Source: Promethearchaeia archaeon (GTDB lineage Archaea > Asgardarchaeota > Lokiarchaeia > Sigyniarchaeales > SOKP01). From it: 64,000 bases of DNA. This document shows positions 43,186 through 54,003 of the stretch, in pieces. The stretch's first letter is position 1, and every line of letters begins with the position of its first letter. The stretch spans positions 124,001 to 188,000 of the forward strand of contig JAHQWG010000016.1 of NCBI GenBank assembly GCA_029856045.1, given 5' to 3'. Position numbers and translations under genes: made by a program. The notes under the pieces were generated by a model. The model was not told the DNA's origin, searched no databases, and saw only the letters and a program-made list of their open reading frames with translations.

Positions 43186-45368
43186 AGCATATTTTTATTA
43201 TAATTTTTAAATTTAAAATCCCCTTTTTTTAAATTCTTCTTGATTTTCTCCCAAAATTGAATTAATTCCAAATAATTATTTTTTGATGCCAAAAATCCAA
43301 TAACATTAAAAATTGAAACTAAATCTGAGATTTTATTGGATCTAAATTTGGAAAGGAAATCAAAAATTTCTTTAAATAGGTTTATTATTAGATTAAAATC
43401 TTCTTCCGGTAGATGTTCATACTTTATTATTTTTTTTAATATATTCGTATGATAAAGGTTCTTTTTCCTCATCCAATTATTTGTCATTGGATTATAATCA
43501 AAAATCTTTTCAACAGAAATTCTGTTATTTACACTAATTTCTATAATCGCCACGATTTTTCGACCAATTGGTAATTTTTTCATTAAAATAATTAGATCTA
43601 AATCATTCAAACATATTTTTTCAATTTTAAAATGATATAGGAACCGATTAATTAATGCGGAAATATCTTTTGAATGAATTGTTTGAAACCCTCTTAATCC
43701 TGCGCTTAAACAATGAAATAAAGCTTTACACTCCTCCATTGTAAGAATCTCGCCCAAAAATATAACATCTGGAGTTCTATGTAATAAGGTTTGAATTAAA
43801 TTACTTTTTGTAAATTGAGAATTTTCAGTATTTTCTAATGATTGAGTTTTATATTTTACTTGATGCATATCAAATTTTAATTCATCTAATGATTCAACAG
43901 CATTTTCAACATAAATCTTTCGAAATTCTTTAGGTGTTAATAGATCAAATGCATTAATCAGAGTTGTTTTTCCTGTGTCTGTTTCTCCAGTCACTGTTAA
44001 ATTTATTCTCTTGATAATACAAAAGTATAAGAAGGAAGCAATTTCCGAGGATAAAGTTTGATAAAATATTAAATCAGGAATTGAAAAAATATTTTTATTC
44101 AATTTTCTTATATCTAAACAAAATCCATTCAATTGTAATGGGAAGATATCAATTGAAAATCTACAATAAAAATAATTATTTTTTATAACAGTTTTAACAC
44201 TAGGATGGTTTATATCAAGCCTTTCTCTACTATATAATCTCAAAAAGGTTTTAATTCTCTCAATTTCTTCCAAATCTAAGCTAATTTCTGTACGACATCG
44301 TCCATATATTTGATGATTAAGATAAATTTTATCATTTGGCTGATCTAAAAATATTTCTTCAATATAATCATCAATTAAAAGTGGTAATAATTTTTTAATG
44401 TTAAGTATATTAATAGATGAAAAAAAAGACAATTTATGCTTTTCACTGGTTGATAAATTTGGCATAATTTCATTCAAATAAATTAGTGAATGTTTTAAAA
44501 GTAAATCAACCAATTCTTGGAATGTGAGAATTTTATCAATTTTTAATGATTTTAAATAGCTACTAATTTTATTTATTATTTCTTTATAATAATCTGATTT
44601 ATTAGGATTTTCAAAAAAGATTTCAACTCGATATAATTTCTCAGTATGATATTTCCAATTATAAATTGATATTTGAAAGTATTTGCTTGATCCAATAAAA
44701 TATGTTTTTATAAGAATTTTATTTTCAATCAAATTTTCACAATTGAATAACTTACATTGAGTTTTTGCTTTTTCAGTAAATTTTTCTCTTGAATGATTCA
44801 AATCAAATGTTTTTTGGGTGCTTATTAGATTTTTAATAAGATTCAAAGAATCTAAGAGTAATAAGATTTTTTTAATATTTTCATTTAACTCATAAAACCA
44901 TTTTTGAAAAGAAAGATCATGACTATTTTTCTTTAAATTTAACTTGAGTTGTTTCCTTAATTTCTCATATAAAAAGAAAGGATCAATTTTTCTTAAATTT
45001 ATATCAAAATCTAACTCTAATTCAAAATATCGAAATTTTTTTCTGTCCCTATGGACTAACTTTTGAATCTTTTTAAATATTTTATTCAAATGCTTAAAAT
45101 ATTTAATATAATCTAAAAAATATGAAATATATTCATCTTCAATTATTTTATGATTTTGATGGTCAAATATTGTGCTTATTGTTTTATTTTGATATTTTAT
45201 TAAACAATTTATCAAACAAATACGACATTTACTATTAAATAAATGCGAACAATTATTAAGATGAAAATTAGAGCAGTTTAAACAATTTATTTTAATATTC
45301 CACAGTTTTTCATCATAGCTTTCTGAGAATACTGGGATTAGAAAGCAATTTTTAAGATTTTTATACAT
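43182..45368 (-). CDS. Secretion/pilus assembly ATPase (TadA/GspE type) with N-terminal cysteine cluster
   Basis: A hexameric motor that drives pilin assembly. Of 728 residues, the first ~60 contain a cysteine cluster (CLNCSNFHLNNC, CRICLINC) that probably binds zinc. Residues 315-400 form the N2-type domain, then the motor: Walker A TGETDTGKTT (about 457-466), the Asp-box VENAVE, Walker B DVIFLGEI (glutamate-rich), His-box GFQTIHS and the C-terminal KKLPIGRKIVAIIEI. It heads the minus-strand operon with the pilin-like and platform genes. Relative to archaellum FlaI the N-terminal half is longer and quite different. Confidence 0.85.
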   Translation of the reverse strand: MYKNLKNCFLIPVFSESYDEKLWNIKINCLNCSNFHLNNCSHLFNSKCRICLINCLIKYQNKTISTIFDHQNHKIIEDEYISYFLDYIKYFKHLNKIFKKIQKLVHRDRKKFRYFELELDFDINLRKIDPFFLYEKLRKQLKLNLKKNSHDLSFQKWFYELNENIKKILLLLDSLNLIKNLISTQKTFDLNHSREKFTEKAKTQCKLFNCENLIENKILIKTYFIGSSKYFQISIYNWKYHTEKLYRVEIFFENPNKSDYYKEIINKISSYLKSLKIDKILTFQELVDLLLKHSLIYLNEIMPNLSTSEKHKLSFFSSINILNIKKLLPLLIDDYIEEIFLDQPNDKIYLNHQIYGRCRTEISLDLEEIERIKTFLRLYSRERLDINHPSVKTVIKNNYFYCRFSIDIFPLQLNGFCLDIRKLNKNIFSIPDLIFYQTLSSEIASFLYFCIIKRINLTVTGETDTGKTTLINAFDLLTPKEFRKIYVENAVESLDELKFDMHQVKYKTQSLENTENSQFTKSNLIQTLLHRTPDVIFLGEILTMEECKALFHCLSAGLRGFQTIHSKDISALINRFLYHFKIEKICLNDLDLIILMKKLPIGRKIVAIIEISVNNRISVEKIFDYNPMTNNWMRKKNLYHTNILKKIIKYEHLPEEDFNLIINLFKEIFDFLSKFRSNKISDLVSIFNVIGFLASKNNYLELIQFWEKIKKNLKKGDFKFKNYNKNML

Positions 45369-45455
45369 ATTAGAGTTTTCTACAAAAAATAATTTAAATT
45401 TCTACTTTTTTCGGAGTTTTTAAGTTTAAAATTTAAACAAAAAATGTGATATAAA
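45369..45455. promoter_or_regulatory. Divergent promoter between pilus ATPase and pilin
   Basis: The 87-base space separates the leftward motor operon from the rightward pilin gene. It is strongly AT-rich, with TTTAAAATTTAAAC near 45425 that could serve as a TATA element for the pilin and GAAAAAAGTAGAAATTTAAA for the other side. Opposing genes of one machine sharing a promoter region suggest joint control. Confidence 0.4.
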
Positions 45456-45650
45456 ATGAAAATACAAATCAGAAATATAATTCTTAGATTGAAAAATTTT
45501 TTAAAAGATGAAAGCGCTGGCTCTCTATTAGAATATGGATTATTAATTGGATTTAGTATCTTAATTTTCATTATTATTATTGAAATAATCTTTTCAATGT
45601 TTGAATGGACAGGCACGCAGATCTCACAATTTTTTGATGTTATAGGATAA
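45456..45650 (+). CDS. Flp/Tad-like major pilin
   Basis: The 64-residue product has LKDESAGSLLEYGLLIGFS, the same plan as bacterial Flp pilins (KDE-G-ATAIEYGLI): a short basic lead of about 24 residues, a processing site, Glu and Tyr, then one long hydrophobic helix (to about residue 50) and a short tail. If cleavage falls after Ala, the Glu and Tyr take positions 5 and 6 as in Flp pilins; a glycine precedes. It likely forms the main filament and is cut by the peptidase at 37584-38225. It is divergent from the motor genes. Confidence 0.75.
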   Translation: MKIQIRNIILRLKNFLKDESAGSLLEYGLLIGFSILIFIIIIEIIFSMFEWTGTQISQFFDVIG

Positions 45651-45688
45651 TTTGAGGTGCCAATCTTATTTCACAAAACTTAAAATCT

Positions 45689-45883
45689 ATGAATTTAGAT
45701 AAAAATCTTTTGGATGAAATAATAAATCGAATTAAAAATAAATTAGCAAATAAAAGGCAAATAATGTATTGTGATGTTATCAACTATATAGTTAGATCCA
45801 AATTAAAAGGGAAATCTTATGATAAGATAATAATTTGGTGTACTTATAATATCCGATTAGGACATTTATATATAAATTTTTAA
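45689..45883 (+). CDS. Small hypothetical protein after the pilin
   Basis: A 64-residue soluble protein (MNLDKNLLDEIINRIKNKL, MYCDVINYIVRSKLKG). It is 38 bases after the pilin on the same strand, so may be co-transcribed. I cannot recognise a family. The final segment RLGHLYINF is hydrophobic but too short for a membrane helix. Confidence 0.4.
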   Translation: MNLDKNLLDEIINRIKNKLANKRQIMYCDVINYIVRSKLKGKSYDKIIIWCTYNIRLGHLYINF

Positions 45884-46168
45884 AATCCTCATTATCAATG
45901 TATCACATATCAGATTTCTGATTCTCTATTGTTTTTTTAAAAAAATTTTATAGTTAGATTTGAAACTACTTTTGCAATGATTACAATCTAAACGAAATGA
46001 AGTTTAAACAAAAATTTAAAAAGTGAAAAACAATTCTTTTATTAATATCTAATCCATAATGAAATTATTGATAAAAAAATTAATATTAATGATTATATTT
46101 TTGTAATTTGATTAGAATTAGTTATTAACAAATATTTTGAGAAAACCTTTATTTTTGGCAGATATTAT

Positions 46169-46822
46169 ATGGTGAGAGTTACAGCAGATCATCGCATATA
46201 TATAAAAATTTTATACTGGGGAATGGCTAGCTCGGGTAAAACTACTATAGTGGATACTTTATATCGTCTTACAAAAGAACAAAAAAAAGACATAGAACCT
46301 ACAGGAAATTTAACGAAAATTGCTATGGCAAGTGGCTCTACTCTCTATTTTGATAGAGGAATTTTTCAATCTACAAAAGAACGAAAAGTCTATTATCATG
46401 TTTATACAGTTGCTGGACAAAGTCGATTTTCTCCTTTAAGAAAAAAAATATTTAAAGGAACAGATGGAGCAATATTTGTTGTAGATTCTCAAACTCATCT
46501 TTTCGAAGATAATATTGAATCATTAAAAGAATTAAAAAAAGTAGCTAAAGGGTCATTAATGAAAGAAATTCCTCTGTTGGTAATGTTAAATAAGAAAGAT
46601 TTAACAGAAACGATAAATGCAAGTGAATTTGAACAAATTTTAAAGGAAGAAGAATTATGGTATGAGGCACCTCATAAATTAACGCTCTGGAATCCTATAA
46701 TTTACGAATCTTGTGCATTATATAATAAAAAAAGAGAAGTATATCGAAGTTTTTATGAATGTGCTAGGAGAACAGCATTGTATCATATATATGGAAATGG
46801 AACAGCTCCATTAGATAATTAA
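46169..46822 (+). CDS. MglA-like small GTPase (second type)
   Basis: A 217-residue G domain. G1 GMASSGKTT (about residues 17-25), G3 TVAGQSRFS with Thr in place of the Ras Asp, and G4 LNKKDL. Between G1 and switch I is EPTGNLTKIAMASGSTLYFDRGIF, which parallels the TGRTLFFDFG of the two other GTPases here but differs in detail, so it forms a separate group. C-terminal extension includes YRSFYECARRTALYH, with no lipidation cysteine at the end. It is monocistronic by position, with a C/D-box guide RNA just downstream on the other strand. Roadblock-type partners nearby are candidates for its regulators. Confidence 0.85.
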   Translation: MVRVTADHRIYIKILYWGMASSGKTTIVDTLYRLTKEQKKDIEPTGNLTKIAMASGSTLYFDRGIFQSTKERKVYYHVYTVAGQSRFSPLRKKIFKGTDGAIFVVDSQTHLFEDNIESLKELKKVAKGSLMKEIPLLVMLNKKDLTETINASEFEQILKEEELWYEAPHKLTLWNPIIYESCALYNKKREVYRSFYECARRTALYHIYGNGTAPLDN

Positions 46823-47480
46823 TCTTAAAAAAATAATGAGTAAACCTATCTTTTTTTCTCACGATTAAATTTTCTATGTTTTAAATTCATTATTTGATCA
46901 TAATTCCTTTAAAAATTACTCTAATTAAATTTAAAGCAACACATTTATTATCTCTCATAATCTGAACTACTCAATTTTTGCTTTAATTAAAAAATTTTAA
47001 TTTAATTTGTATTTTAATTAAAAATTATTTATGAAATCTTAATTTATTTTTTCAAGATTTTTTAAACTAATCTTTTAAGAAAAGATATCTAATTCTCAGC
47101 GTAACTATTAACTCATCACTCGTCCAATGACATCAGATTTGTCTAGTTTCATCATAGAATTATAAATAAATAAATTAATACAACTTAATAAAAAACTAGA
47201 ATTTCTAATAGTAATTGAAAATATCATCTTCAATTCTAAGATTTTACTAAAGGCTTAAAAAAAATAATTATTTTTTTAACAAAAAAAAGTTATCTTTTAA
47301 TTTCATTTAAAAATAAAATTACTTTTAATCAATTTGGGTTTTTTTTTTGATTCGGATAGGGAAAAAATTTCAATTTGCTATAATGAAATTGGGATCGCAA
47401 ATAACAATAACTTAAATATTAAAATAATTATAAATAAAATTAATTTGTTAAATATTGATAAAAATTATGTGATCTAATTT
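46823..47480. other. 658-base gap with a guide RNA and AT-rich spacer
   Basis: Besides the C/D-box RNA at 47091-47161 there are only long A/T runs, including one at 47256-47290, and an AT-rich promoter region for the coiled-coil gene with TATA-like AATTATAAATAAA near 47427. I see no other gene on either strand. Confidence 0.5.
47091..47161 (-). ncRNA. C/D-box guide sRNA
   Basis: Minus-strand sequence, 71 bases, opens and closes with AATTC...GAATT (terminal stem). Boxes in order: C ATGATGA, D' CTGA, C' GTGATGA, D CTGA. Twelve bases (AACTAGACAAAT) lie between C and D', and thirteen (GTTAATAGTTACG) between C' and D, the usual spacing for archaeal 2'-O-methylation guides. The second guide is largely complementary to the universal 23S sequence CCGTAACTATAACGG (helix 69 region, from memory) with one bulged A. 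Box spacing and terminal stem make the assignment strong. Confidence 0.8.
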
Positions 47481-49073
47481 ATGGAAAAAATTATACCATT
47501 TATGATGGGAGATATAAAATATGTCCCCTCTAAAACTAGGAGAACATTTATTGAAGAAATAGCTTTGTCTTTATGTGTCTTATTTGAAGAAAATGGTAGT
47601 ATCATAAAAAAATGGGGTACAATTGAAACAATTTCCTTATGCTTTTGGCCGGTGAGATTAATCCCTTTGAGTGAAAATCGTACTTGTATAACTAGTTATT
47701 TATTTCAAAATGCTCCTAAAGTTCCTGTTGGTCCTTTTAAAAAAATTCCATTAAATCCTGAAGCAGTTATTAAGGCTTCTGATCCTGAATCTTTTGTTAA
47801 ATCTTTAATCTCATATGATTCTAAATATCTTTCTAGTAAGGCAAATTTTTCACGAAAAATAATTATTCAAGAAGCTTTATTTGGTATTGAAGAAATCAAT
47901 TTTTTTAAACCCTTTTTCAATAATAAATTTGATTTAAAGTCATTTGAAGAGAAGAATTTTATTCTGTCTGGAGATCCCATAACAAAGAGTGTCAATCAAA
48001 TCAATATTCGTAAAGAAATTTATGATTTTATAAATTTTACAGAAGTTAAAATATTAGATCAATATAATGAAAAAATCAATAAATTGTGTGACAAATGGAT
48101 TGAAAAAACTTCAAAAGATGTTGATAATTATAAAATTAAAACAATAGATCACCAAAAGGAAGAAGAACAGTTAGAAAGATTGAATAAAGAATTAAGGGAA
48201 GAAAAAGAGAGAGACCTGCATGATTCTGATGAAGAGTTATTAAATTCAGGAAAATTTAAGATTAATGATACTTCATCTGTTATAATTAATGAAATTGAAT
48301 CATTAAAAAAAGAAATATTAAAACTAGGTCAGTCAGCAAAAGGAAAAAATCTACTTCTAATTAAAGAAAACATTAAAAACTCATATAGAGAGTGTAAAAA
48401 AGTTGAAAATTCCATAACACAATTTGATAACGAATTAACTATATTAAAAAGAAACTTAATAAAAGAAAGAAATAATATTCAAAAAAACCATAACTCAATA
48501 ATTTCTAGTATAGAATCCAATATTAATTCAATACAAGCAAAAATGAACTCTGATGAGAAAGATTATAATAAAGAATTTGTAGATCTTCAAGATATATTAA
48601 AACAAATTCAAAAATTAAAACAAAAAGTCAATAATAATTTTTTAATCATTAAAGAAATGGAGTTGGATCAAGTACAAAAATTTTTACATGAATATACTCT
48701 AGAGATCAAAACAGAAAATGTGATTGTTGGAATACCAATCTTTATTTTCAATTTTCGAAGTCAAAAGGCGGAAAAAGTAGATAAATACATGCCTGTATTA
48801 CCTATTTTAATTAGTGAAGGGAAAAAAAAGGGGAATGTTGCAAATGTAAAATCTAAAATAAAAACAATTTTTACAGATCGTTTCATTAAAATATTTAATA
48901 AATATAAGGCAATGAAAGATTTAATCTCGGTAGAAAGTAAGAATAATAATATATTAGAAATTAATAATTTAACATCTTTATTATTAGAATCTATAGATGA
49001 GCTTAGAATGAAGGAGCTAATCTCAAATAAAATTGCAACAAATGTAAAAGATCTAATTGAATCTATAATTTAA
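47481..49073 (+). CDS. Large coiled-coil protein, unknown function
   Basis: A 530-residue protein with no membrane helix. The first 180 residues form a globular part (MGDIKYVPSKTRRTFIEE, ISLCFWPVRLIPLSENRT, FLNPEAV-like KIPLNPEAVIKASDPES). Residues about 200-390 are a long coiled coil with heavy charge (RLNKELREEKERD, YNKEFVDLQDILKQIQKLKQ). The last third resumes globular structure (IVGIPIFIFNFRSQKAEKVDKYMPVLPIL). Such globular-coil-globular proteins often bridge partners or sense mechanical state. It is followed after 69 bases by a small winged-helix-like protein. I cannot name a family. Confidence 0.6.
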   Translation: MEKIIPFMMGDIKYVPSKTRRTFIEEIALSLCVLFEENGSIIKKWGTIETISLCFWPVRLIPLSENRTCITSYLFQNAPKVPVGPFKKIPLNPEAVIKASDPESFVKSLISYDSKYLSSKANFSRKIIIQEALFGIEEINFFKPFFNNKFDLKSFEEKNFILSGDPITKSVNQINIRKEIYDFINFTEVKILDQYNEKINKLCDKWIEKTSKDVDNYKIKTIDHQKEEEQLERLNKELREEKERDLHDSDEELLNSGKFKINDTSSVIINEIESLKKEILKLGQSAKGKNLLLIKENIKNSYRECKKVENSITQFDNELTILKRNLIKERNNIQKNHNSIISSIESNINSIQAKMNSDEKDYNKEFVDLQDILKQIQKLKQKVNNNFLIIKEMELDQVQKFLHEYTLEIKTENVIVGIPIFIFNFRSQKAEKVDKYMPVLPILISEGKKKGNVANVKSKIKTIFTDRFIKIFNKYKAMKDLISVESKNNNILEINNLTSLLLESIDELRMKELISNKIATNVKDLIESII

Positions 49074-49142
49074 CATATTCAAAAAAATATTTAACTAATC
49101 ATTAATTCTTTTATTTAATTAAGTTGATAGATCGCACTAATT

Positions 49143-49328
49143 ATGGGTCTTTATAGTAAGGTTAAAGAGAATATATCTGAAAAATTTTCAATTTTTCAGT
49201 TAATGTCTTTATTAGAGATGGATGAATCAGATATAAGAGAGTGTAGAAACATTTTGAAACAATGGTATTTACTGGGTTACATCAAAAGAATCTCTAAAAA
49301 TATGTATCAGAAAATAAAAAAATCTTAA
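49143..49328 (+). CDS. Small winged-helix-like protein
   Basis: A 61-residue protein, MGLYSKVKENISEKFSIFQ, with helix LMSLLEMDESDIRECRNILKQWYLLGYIKRI and a final strand. It resembles a minimal winged helix but lacks a full recognition segment, so the DNA-binding role is uncertain. It lies just downstream of the coiled-coil gene on the same strand. Confidence 0.45.
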   Translation: MGLYSKVKENISEKFSIFQLMSLLEMDESDIRECRNILKQWYLLGYIKRISKNMYQKIKKS

Positions 49329-49380
49329 AAACATTATTCTCTATTTTAATTATTCCTTTTTGCTATATTAAAAAAAATAA

Positions 49381-49959
49381 TTAATTGATTACAATATTTA
49401 TTTGCGGAAAGATGAAATTAAGCATTTTTTTAAAAGACTCAAAAATTCCAATACCATCTGTTGCAATGGTATTAAGAATATCAACTTTTTCAAAAAGATT
49501 GAAATTAATTTCATTTAAAAATTCTGATTTTTCTATTTTATTTTGCAAATCCCATTTATTTAAACAAATAATAATAGGCATATCATAAAATTTATTTGAG
49601 AAAAAGGTATATAATTCATTCCAAGACCTCAAATTCTGTTTTATACATGTATTTTGTGAATCTACAATAAAAATTATTCCATCAACTCCTATTAATGTTG
49701 CTGGTCGTGTACTTGCATAAAAATCTTGCCCCGTAGCTGAATATAATAGCAATTTAATATTCCATTCAAAACCTTGAAAATTCAATACTCCAAAATCGAA
49801 AAATAATGTTCTTCCAGTTGTACTTTCTATTGATTTTAATATTTCTTGTTTTCCAAAATATTTAAATAAGCTTTTTAATGATGTAGTTTTTCCTGACATT
49901 GCAGGACCATAATATACAATTTTAATTTGAATTGTTTTGTTACAATAGTCAAATAGCAA
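49381..49959 (-). CDS. MglA-like small GTPase of the GTPase-roadblock operon
   Basis: A 192-residue G domain with G1 GPAMSGKTT, switch I ESTTGRTLFFDFG, G3 YSATGQDFY (Ser/Thr-type MglA variant) and G4 LNKWD. Close to the GTPase at 14131-14715. It is the last gene of a minus-strand operon: roadblock-type protein (50887-51921), unknown 299-residue protein (49964-50863) and this GTPase, with only 4 bases between it and the unknown gene. MglA GTPases in bacteria are controlled by roadblock proteins such as MglB, so the grouping suggests a local switch with its regulator. Confidence 0.85.
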   Translation of the reverse strand: MLFDYCNKTIQIKIVYYGPAMSGKTTSLKSLFKYFGKQEILKSIESTTGRTLFFDFGVLNFQGFEWNIKLLLYSATGQDFYASTRPATLIGVDGIIFIVDSQNTCIKQNLRSWNELYTFFSNKFYDMPIIICLNKWDLQNKIEKSEFLNEINFNLFEKVDILNTIATDGIGIFESFKKMLNFIFPQINIVIN

Positions 49960-49963
49960 AATA

Positions 49964-50863
49964 TTACCCCCATAAGGATTCTAAATGATCTCCAATTTTT
50001 ACATGCTTCCCATTTTTTAATAATGGATCAAACCCTTCACCCCATTCATAATATATAAATGAAAGTATCCTTTCTATTGGCGCGATTTGATAATCTATTG
50101 TATTTAAAAGGATTTTTCCACTAATTGTTGCATCTAAACCTAAAGTTGATAGTAAATTTAAACGATTTAAAATGAAAAAAGCTCTTTTTGATGCAGAAAA
50201 GAAATTTTGGATCTCTTTTTTAAAAATATTTTTTTGGATCTCTTCTTTTTCTATAGAAAAATCCAAAAGGCTAATCATTGTACCATCATCAATATTTGTT
50301 GTGTTTGTTTTTTGGGATAAAATCCTCTTCATTCTTATTATGGAATTTTCAGTATCTTGTGAACTTTTTCTAAGAATTCTCCTTTCTAATTTTAGATTAA
50401 TATCACTTGAGTTATCACCTTCTAACTGTACTGATATCGAGTTATTTATTAGCATAATAGAAAGAAATAGAAAATATTTTTCACGCATCAATTTTTTTAT
50501 TATTTTAATTTTCTGTTGATTTTTTATTTGGATCTCTATTCCAATAACCCAAGATTTAAAATTTTTAATATTATTTAAAGCTTTTAAAACAACACTTGAA
50601 GGGCATCTAATAATAATTCTTTGAGAATTATAATCAATTTCCTCATTTTTACATAGGTTTTGATATTCAATTTCTGATACAAAATCTGTATAATAGATTA
50701 ATTCTTTTCTAAAATGCATCAGATCACATAATTCTGCCGAATAATTATCAACATCAATTTCATTTTCTCCAAATATCATTATCGGTATTCTATTAAGAAG
50801 ACTATATAAGATAAGGGATATTTTTTTTTCACCTATCTTATCTATTGAATGAATAATTTGCAA
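49964..50863 (-). CDS. Hypothetical protein of the GTPase-roadblock operon
   Basis: I do not recognise the family. The 299-residue soluble protein begins MQIIHSIDKIGEKKISLILYSLLNRIPIMIFGENEID, where a strand-turn RIPIMIFGE resembles the beginning of a nucleotide-binding fold, followed by VDNYSAELCDLMHFRKELIYYTDFVSE and RIIIRCPSSVVLKALNNIKNF. A charged linker precedes a C-terminal part with helix FFSASKRAFFILNRLNLLS and NTIDYQIAPIERIL. Position between a roadblock protein and a GTPase (gap 23 bases upstream, 4 downstream) suggests it belongs to the same complex, possibly as effector or membrane adaptor; this is inference. Confidence 0.6.
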   Translation of the reverse strand: MQIIHSIDKIGEKKISLILYSLLNRIPIMIFGENEIDVDNYSAELCDLMHFRKELIYYTDFVSEIEYQNLCKNEEIDYNSQRIIIRCPSSVVLKALNNIKNFKSWVIGIEIQIKNQQKIKIIKKLMREKYFLFLSIMLINNSISVQLEGDNSSDINLKLERRILRKSSQDTENSIIRMKRILSQKTNTTNIDDGTMISLLDFSIEKEEIQKNIFKKEIQNFFSASKRAFFILNRLNLLSTLGLDATISGKILLNTIDYQIAPIERILSFIYYEWGEGFDPLLKNGKHVKIGDHLESLWG

Positions 50864-50886
50864 GTTCCTAATCCCTCCTTAATTAT

Positions 50887-51921
50887 TTACTTTATAATTA
50901 ACTCTCCTAAAAGCTTTTTAATATCAAAATGTTTTTTGTAATCTTCAATAACTAATGCTTTTTTAATAATTTGGTTTAATTTATTTGCATACTGAGGTAT
51001 TATCAACCTGAGTAGGCCTAATTTATATTTTCCTTTATCAATAAGAGAACTAAAAATTCCTTTATCAAGACCATAAATAAATTGAAAATTGGTTTCACAA
51101 TCTAAAAGAATTGTATTAATTTGCATTTTCTTCAACAACCAAGCGCATCTATTTGATGTTTGAAATAATGAGGAACTCATAGCTGCAGTTGTTTCAAGTG
51201 GATTATACCGAAAAATTTCTTTTTTTATAATTTTTGAAGCGATAAAACCTCCTTCCAGCGTTAGAAAAGAACATCTTAAATCAGGTATCGAAAAAGAAAA
51301 AGTTTTTAAAATTTCATCTAATTGATAAGAATCCTTTTCAGAAAACCCTAATGAATAGGCTGATAATTTAAAATTTCTTGAAAAATCTTCTTTTACATCG
51401 AATTCTTCCATCATCTTCTTTATTTGTTCGTTGTTAAACTCAATCAAAGGTGGTTTGAAAGATTCACCTGATGTAATCAATGTTCGTTTAATTTTCATAA
51501 GACTATCTCCTGTTTGTAAAAAAATACTTCCAAGATTTACTGTTGGGAGTGTAGTAATTGCTATAAAAAACTCATTATCATTTTCAAAAATACCTTGTTC
51601 TTCTAAAATTTTATTAAGTGGAGAATCATATGAGTTTTTAAGTGGAGCGATTAAAATTTTTGCCTTTTTCCCCTCAATTAATATATATTTTAGTTCTTTT
51701 GGATGTAAATGAATACCGATATTATAAATTGCACTTGTGGCTGCAGAAACACCAAAGATTTCATCTTTTGAAAACCAAACCCCACTTGATTGAATGGGAT
51801 TACCATCTCTCTGAGTTAAGACAACATTTTCTACTCCTTTTAGATTTTTAATTTGATCCAAATGTTTTCCTATTCTTTCTCTAATTGTCATTAAATAACC
51901 TAAAAATTGGAATTTAACCAT
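50887..51921 (-). CDS. Roadblock/LC7-type protein, duplicated domain
   Basis: The 344-residue protein contains two roadblock-like halves: residues about 20-130 (LKGVENVVLTQRDGNPIQSSG, GVSAATSAIYNI, KELKYILIEGKKAKILIAPL) and 200-330 (PDLRCSFLTLEGGFIASK, AMSSSLFQTSNRCA, INTILLDCETNFQFIYGL). The sequences VENVVLTQRDGNPI are the usual roadblock opening. Likely works as the GAP or co-regulator of the GTPase two genes downstream. The frame begins at 51921 with ATG, but MTIRERIGKHL (Met11) looks the better start. It is separated from the 16S leader by a divergent region. Confidence 0.75.
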   Translation of the reverse strand: MVKFQFLGYLMTIRERIGKHLDQIKNLKGVENVVLTQRDGNPIQSSGVWFSKDEIFGVSAATSAIYNIGIHLHPKELKYILIEGKKAKILIAPLKNSYDSPLNKILEEQGIFENDNEFFIAITTLPTVNLGSIFLQTGDSLMKIKRTLITSGESFKPPLIEFNNEQIKKMMEEFDVKEDFSRNFKLSAYSLGFSEKDSYQLDEILKTFSFSIPDLRCSFLTLEGGFIASKIIKKEIFRYNPLETTAAMSSSLFQTSNRCAWLLKKMQINTILLDCETNFQFIYGLDKGIFSSLIDKGKYKLGLLRLIIPQYANKLNQIIKKALVIEDYKKHFDIKKLLGELIIK

Positions 51922-53738
<1,817 letters not shown>

Positions 53739-53865
53739 TTAACTTTTCTTAATTTTTTTTATATTCTTTTAGAGAAATTTAATTCAAATTTTCTTGTTAA
53801 AATAAAAAAACTCTTTAAAATTAATTTTAAATAATAAAAACATTTTAATATAATATGAAATATAT

Positions 53866-54003
53866 GGGCCTGTAGATCAGTGGAAGATCATTGGGTTCGG
53901 TCTCGTATCCAAACTTAGGCTTGACTTGCACACCAGCTTGATTGATTTTCATTCAAGAGGTCAAGAGTTCAAGAGGTCACGGGTTCAATTCCCGTCAGGT
54001 CCA
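53866..54003 (+). tRNA. tRNA-Ala (TGC) with two introns
   Basis: Acceptor GGGCCTG pairs with CAGGTCC, with the G3-U70 wobble pair that is the alanine identity element, and discriminator A. D-stem GATC/GATC, anticodon stem CTTGA/TCAAG, loop CTTGCAT with anticodon TGC, T-arm ACGGGTTCAATTCCCGT. Two inserts must be removed: about 29 bases (53891-53919) between D-stem and anticodon stem, and about 37 bases (53931-53967) at the canonical position after base 37. The mature form is 72 bases. It sits 128 bases downstream of the 16S gene. Exact splice sites are approximate. Confidence 0.85.
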
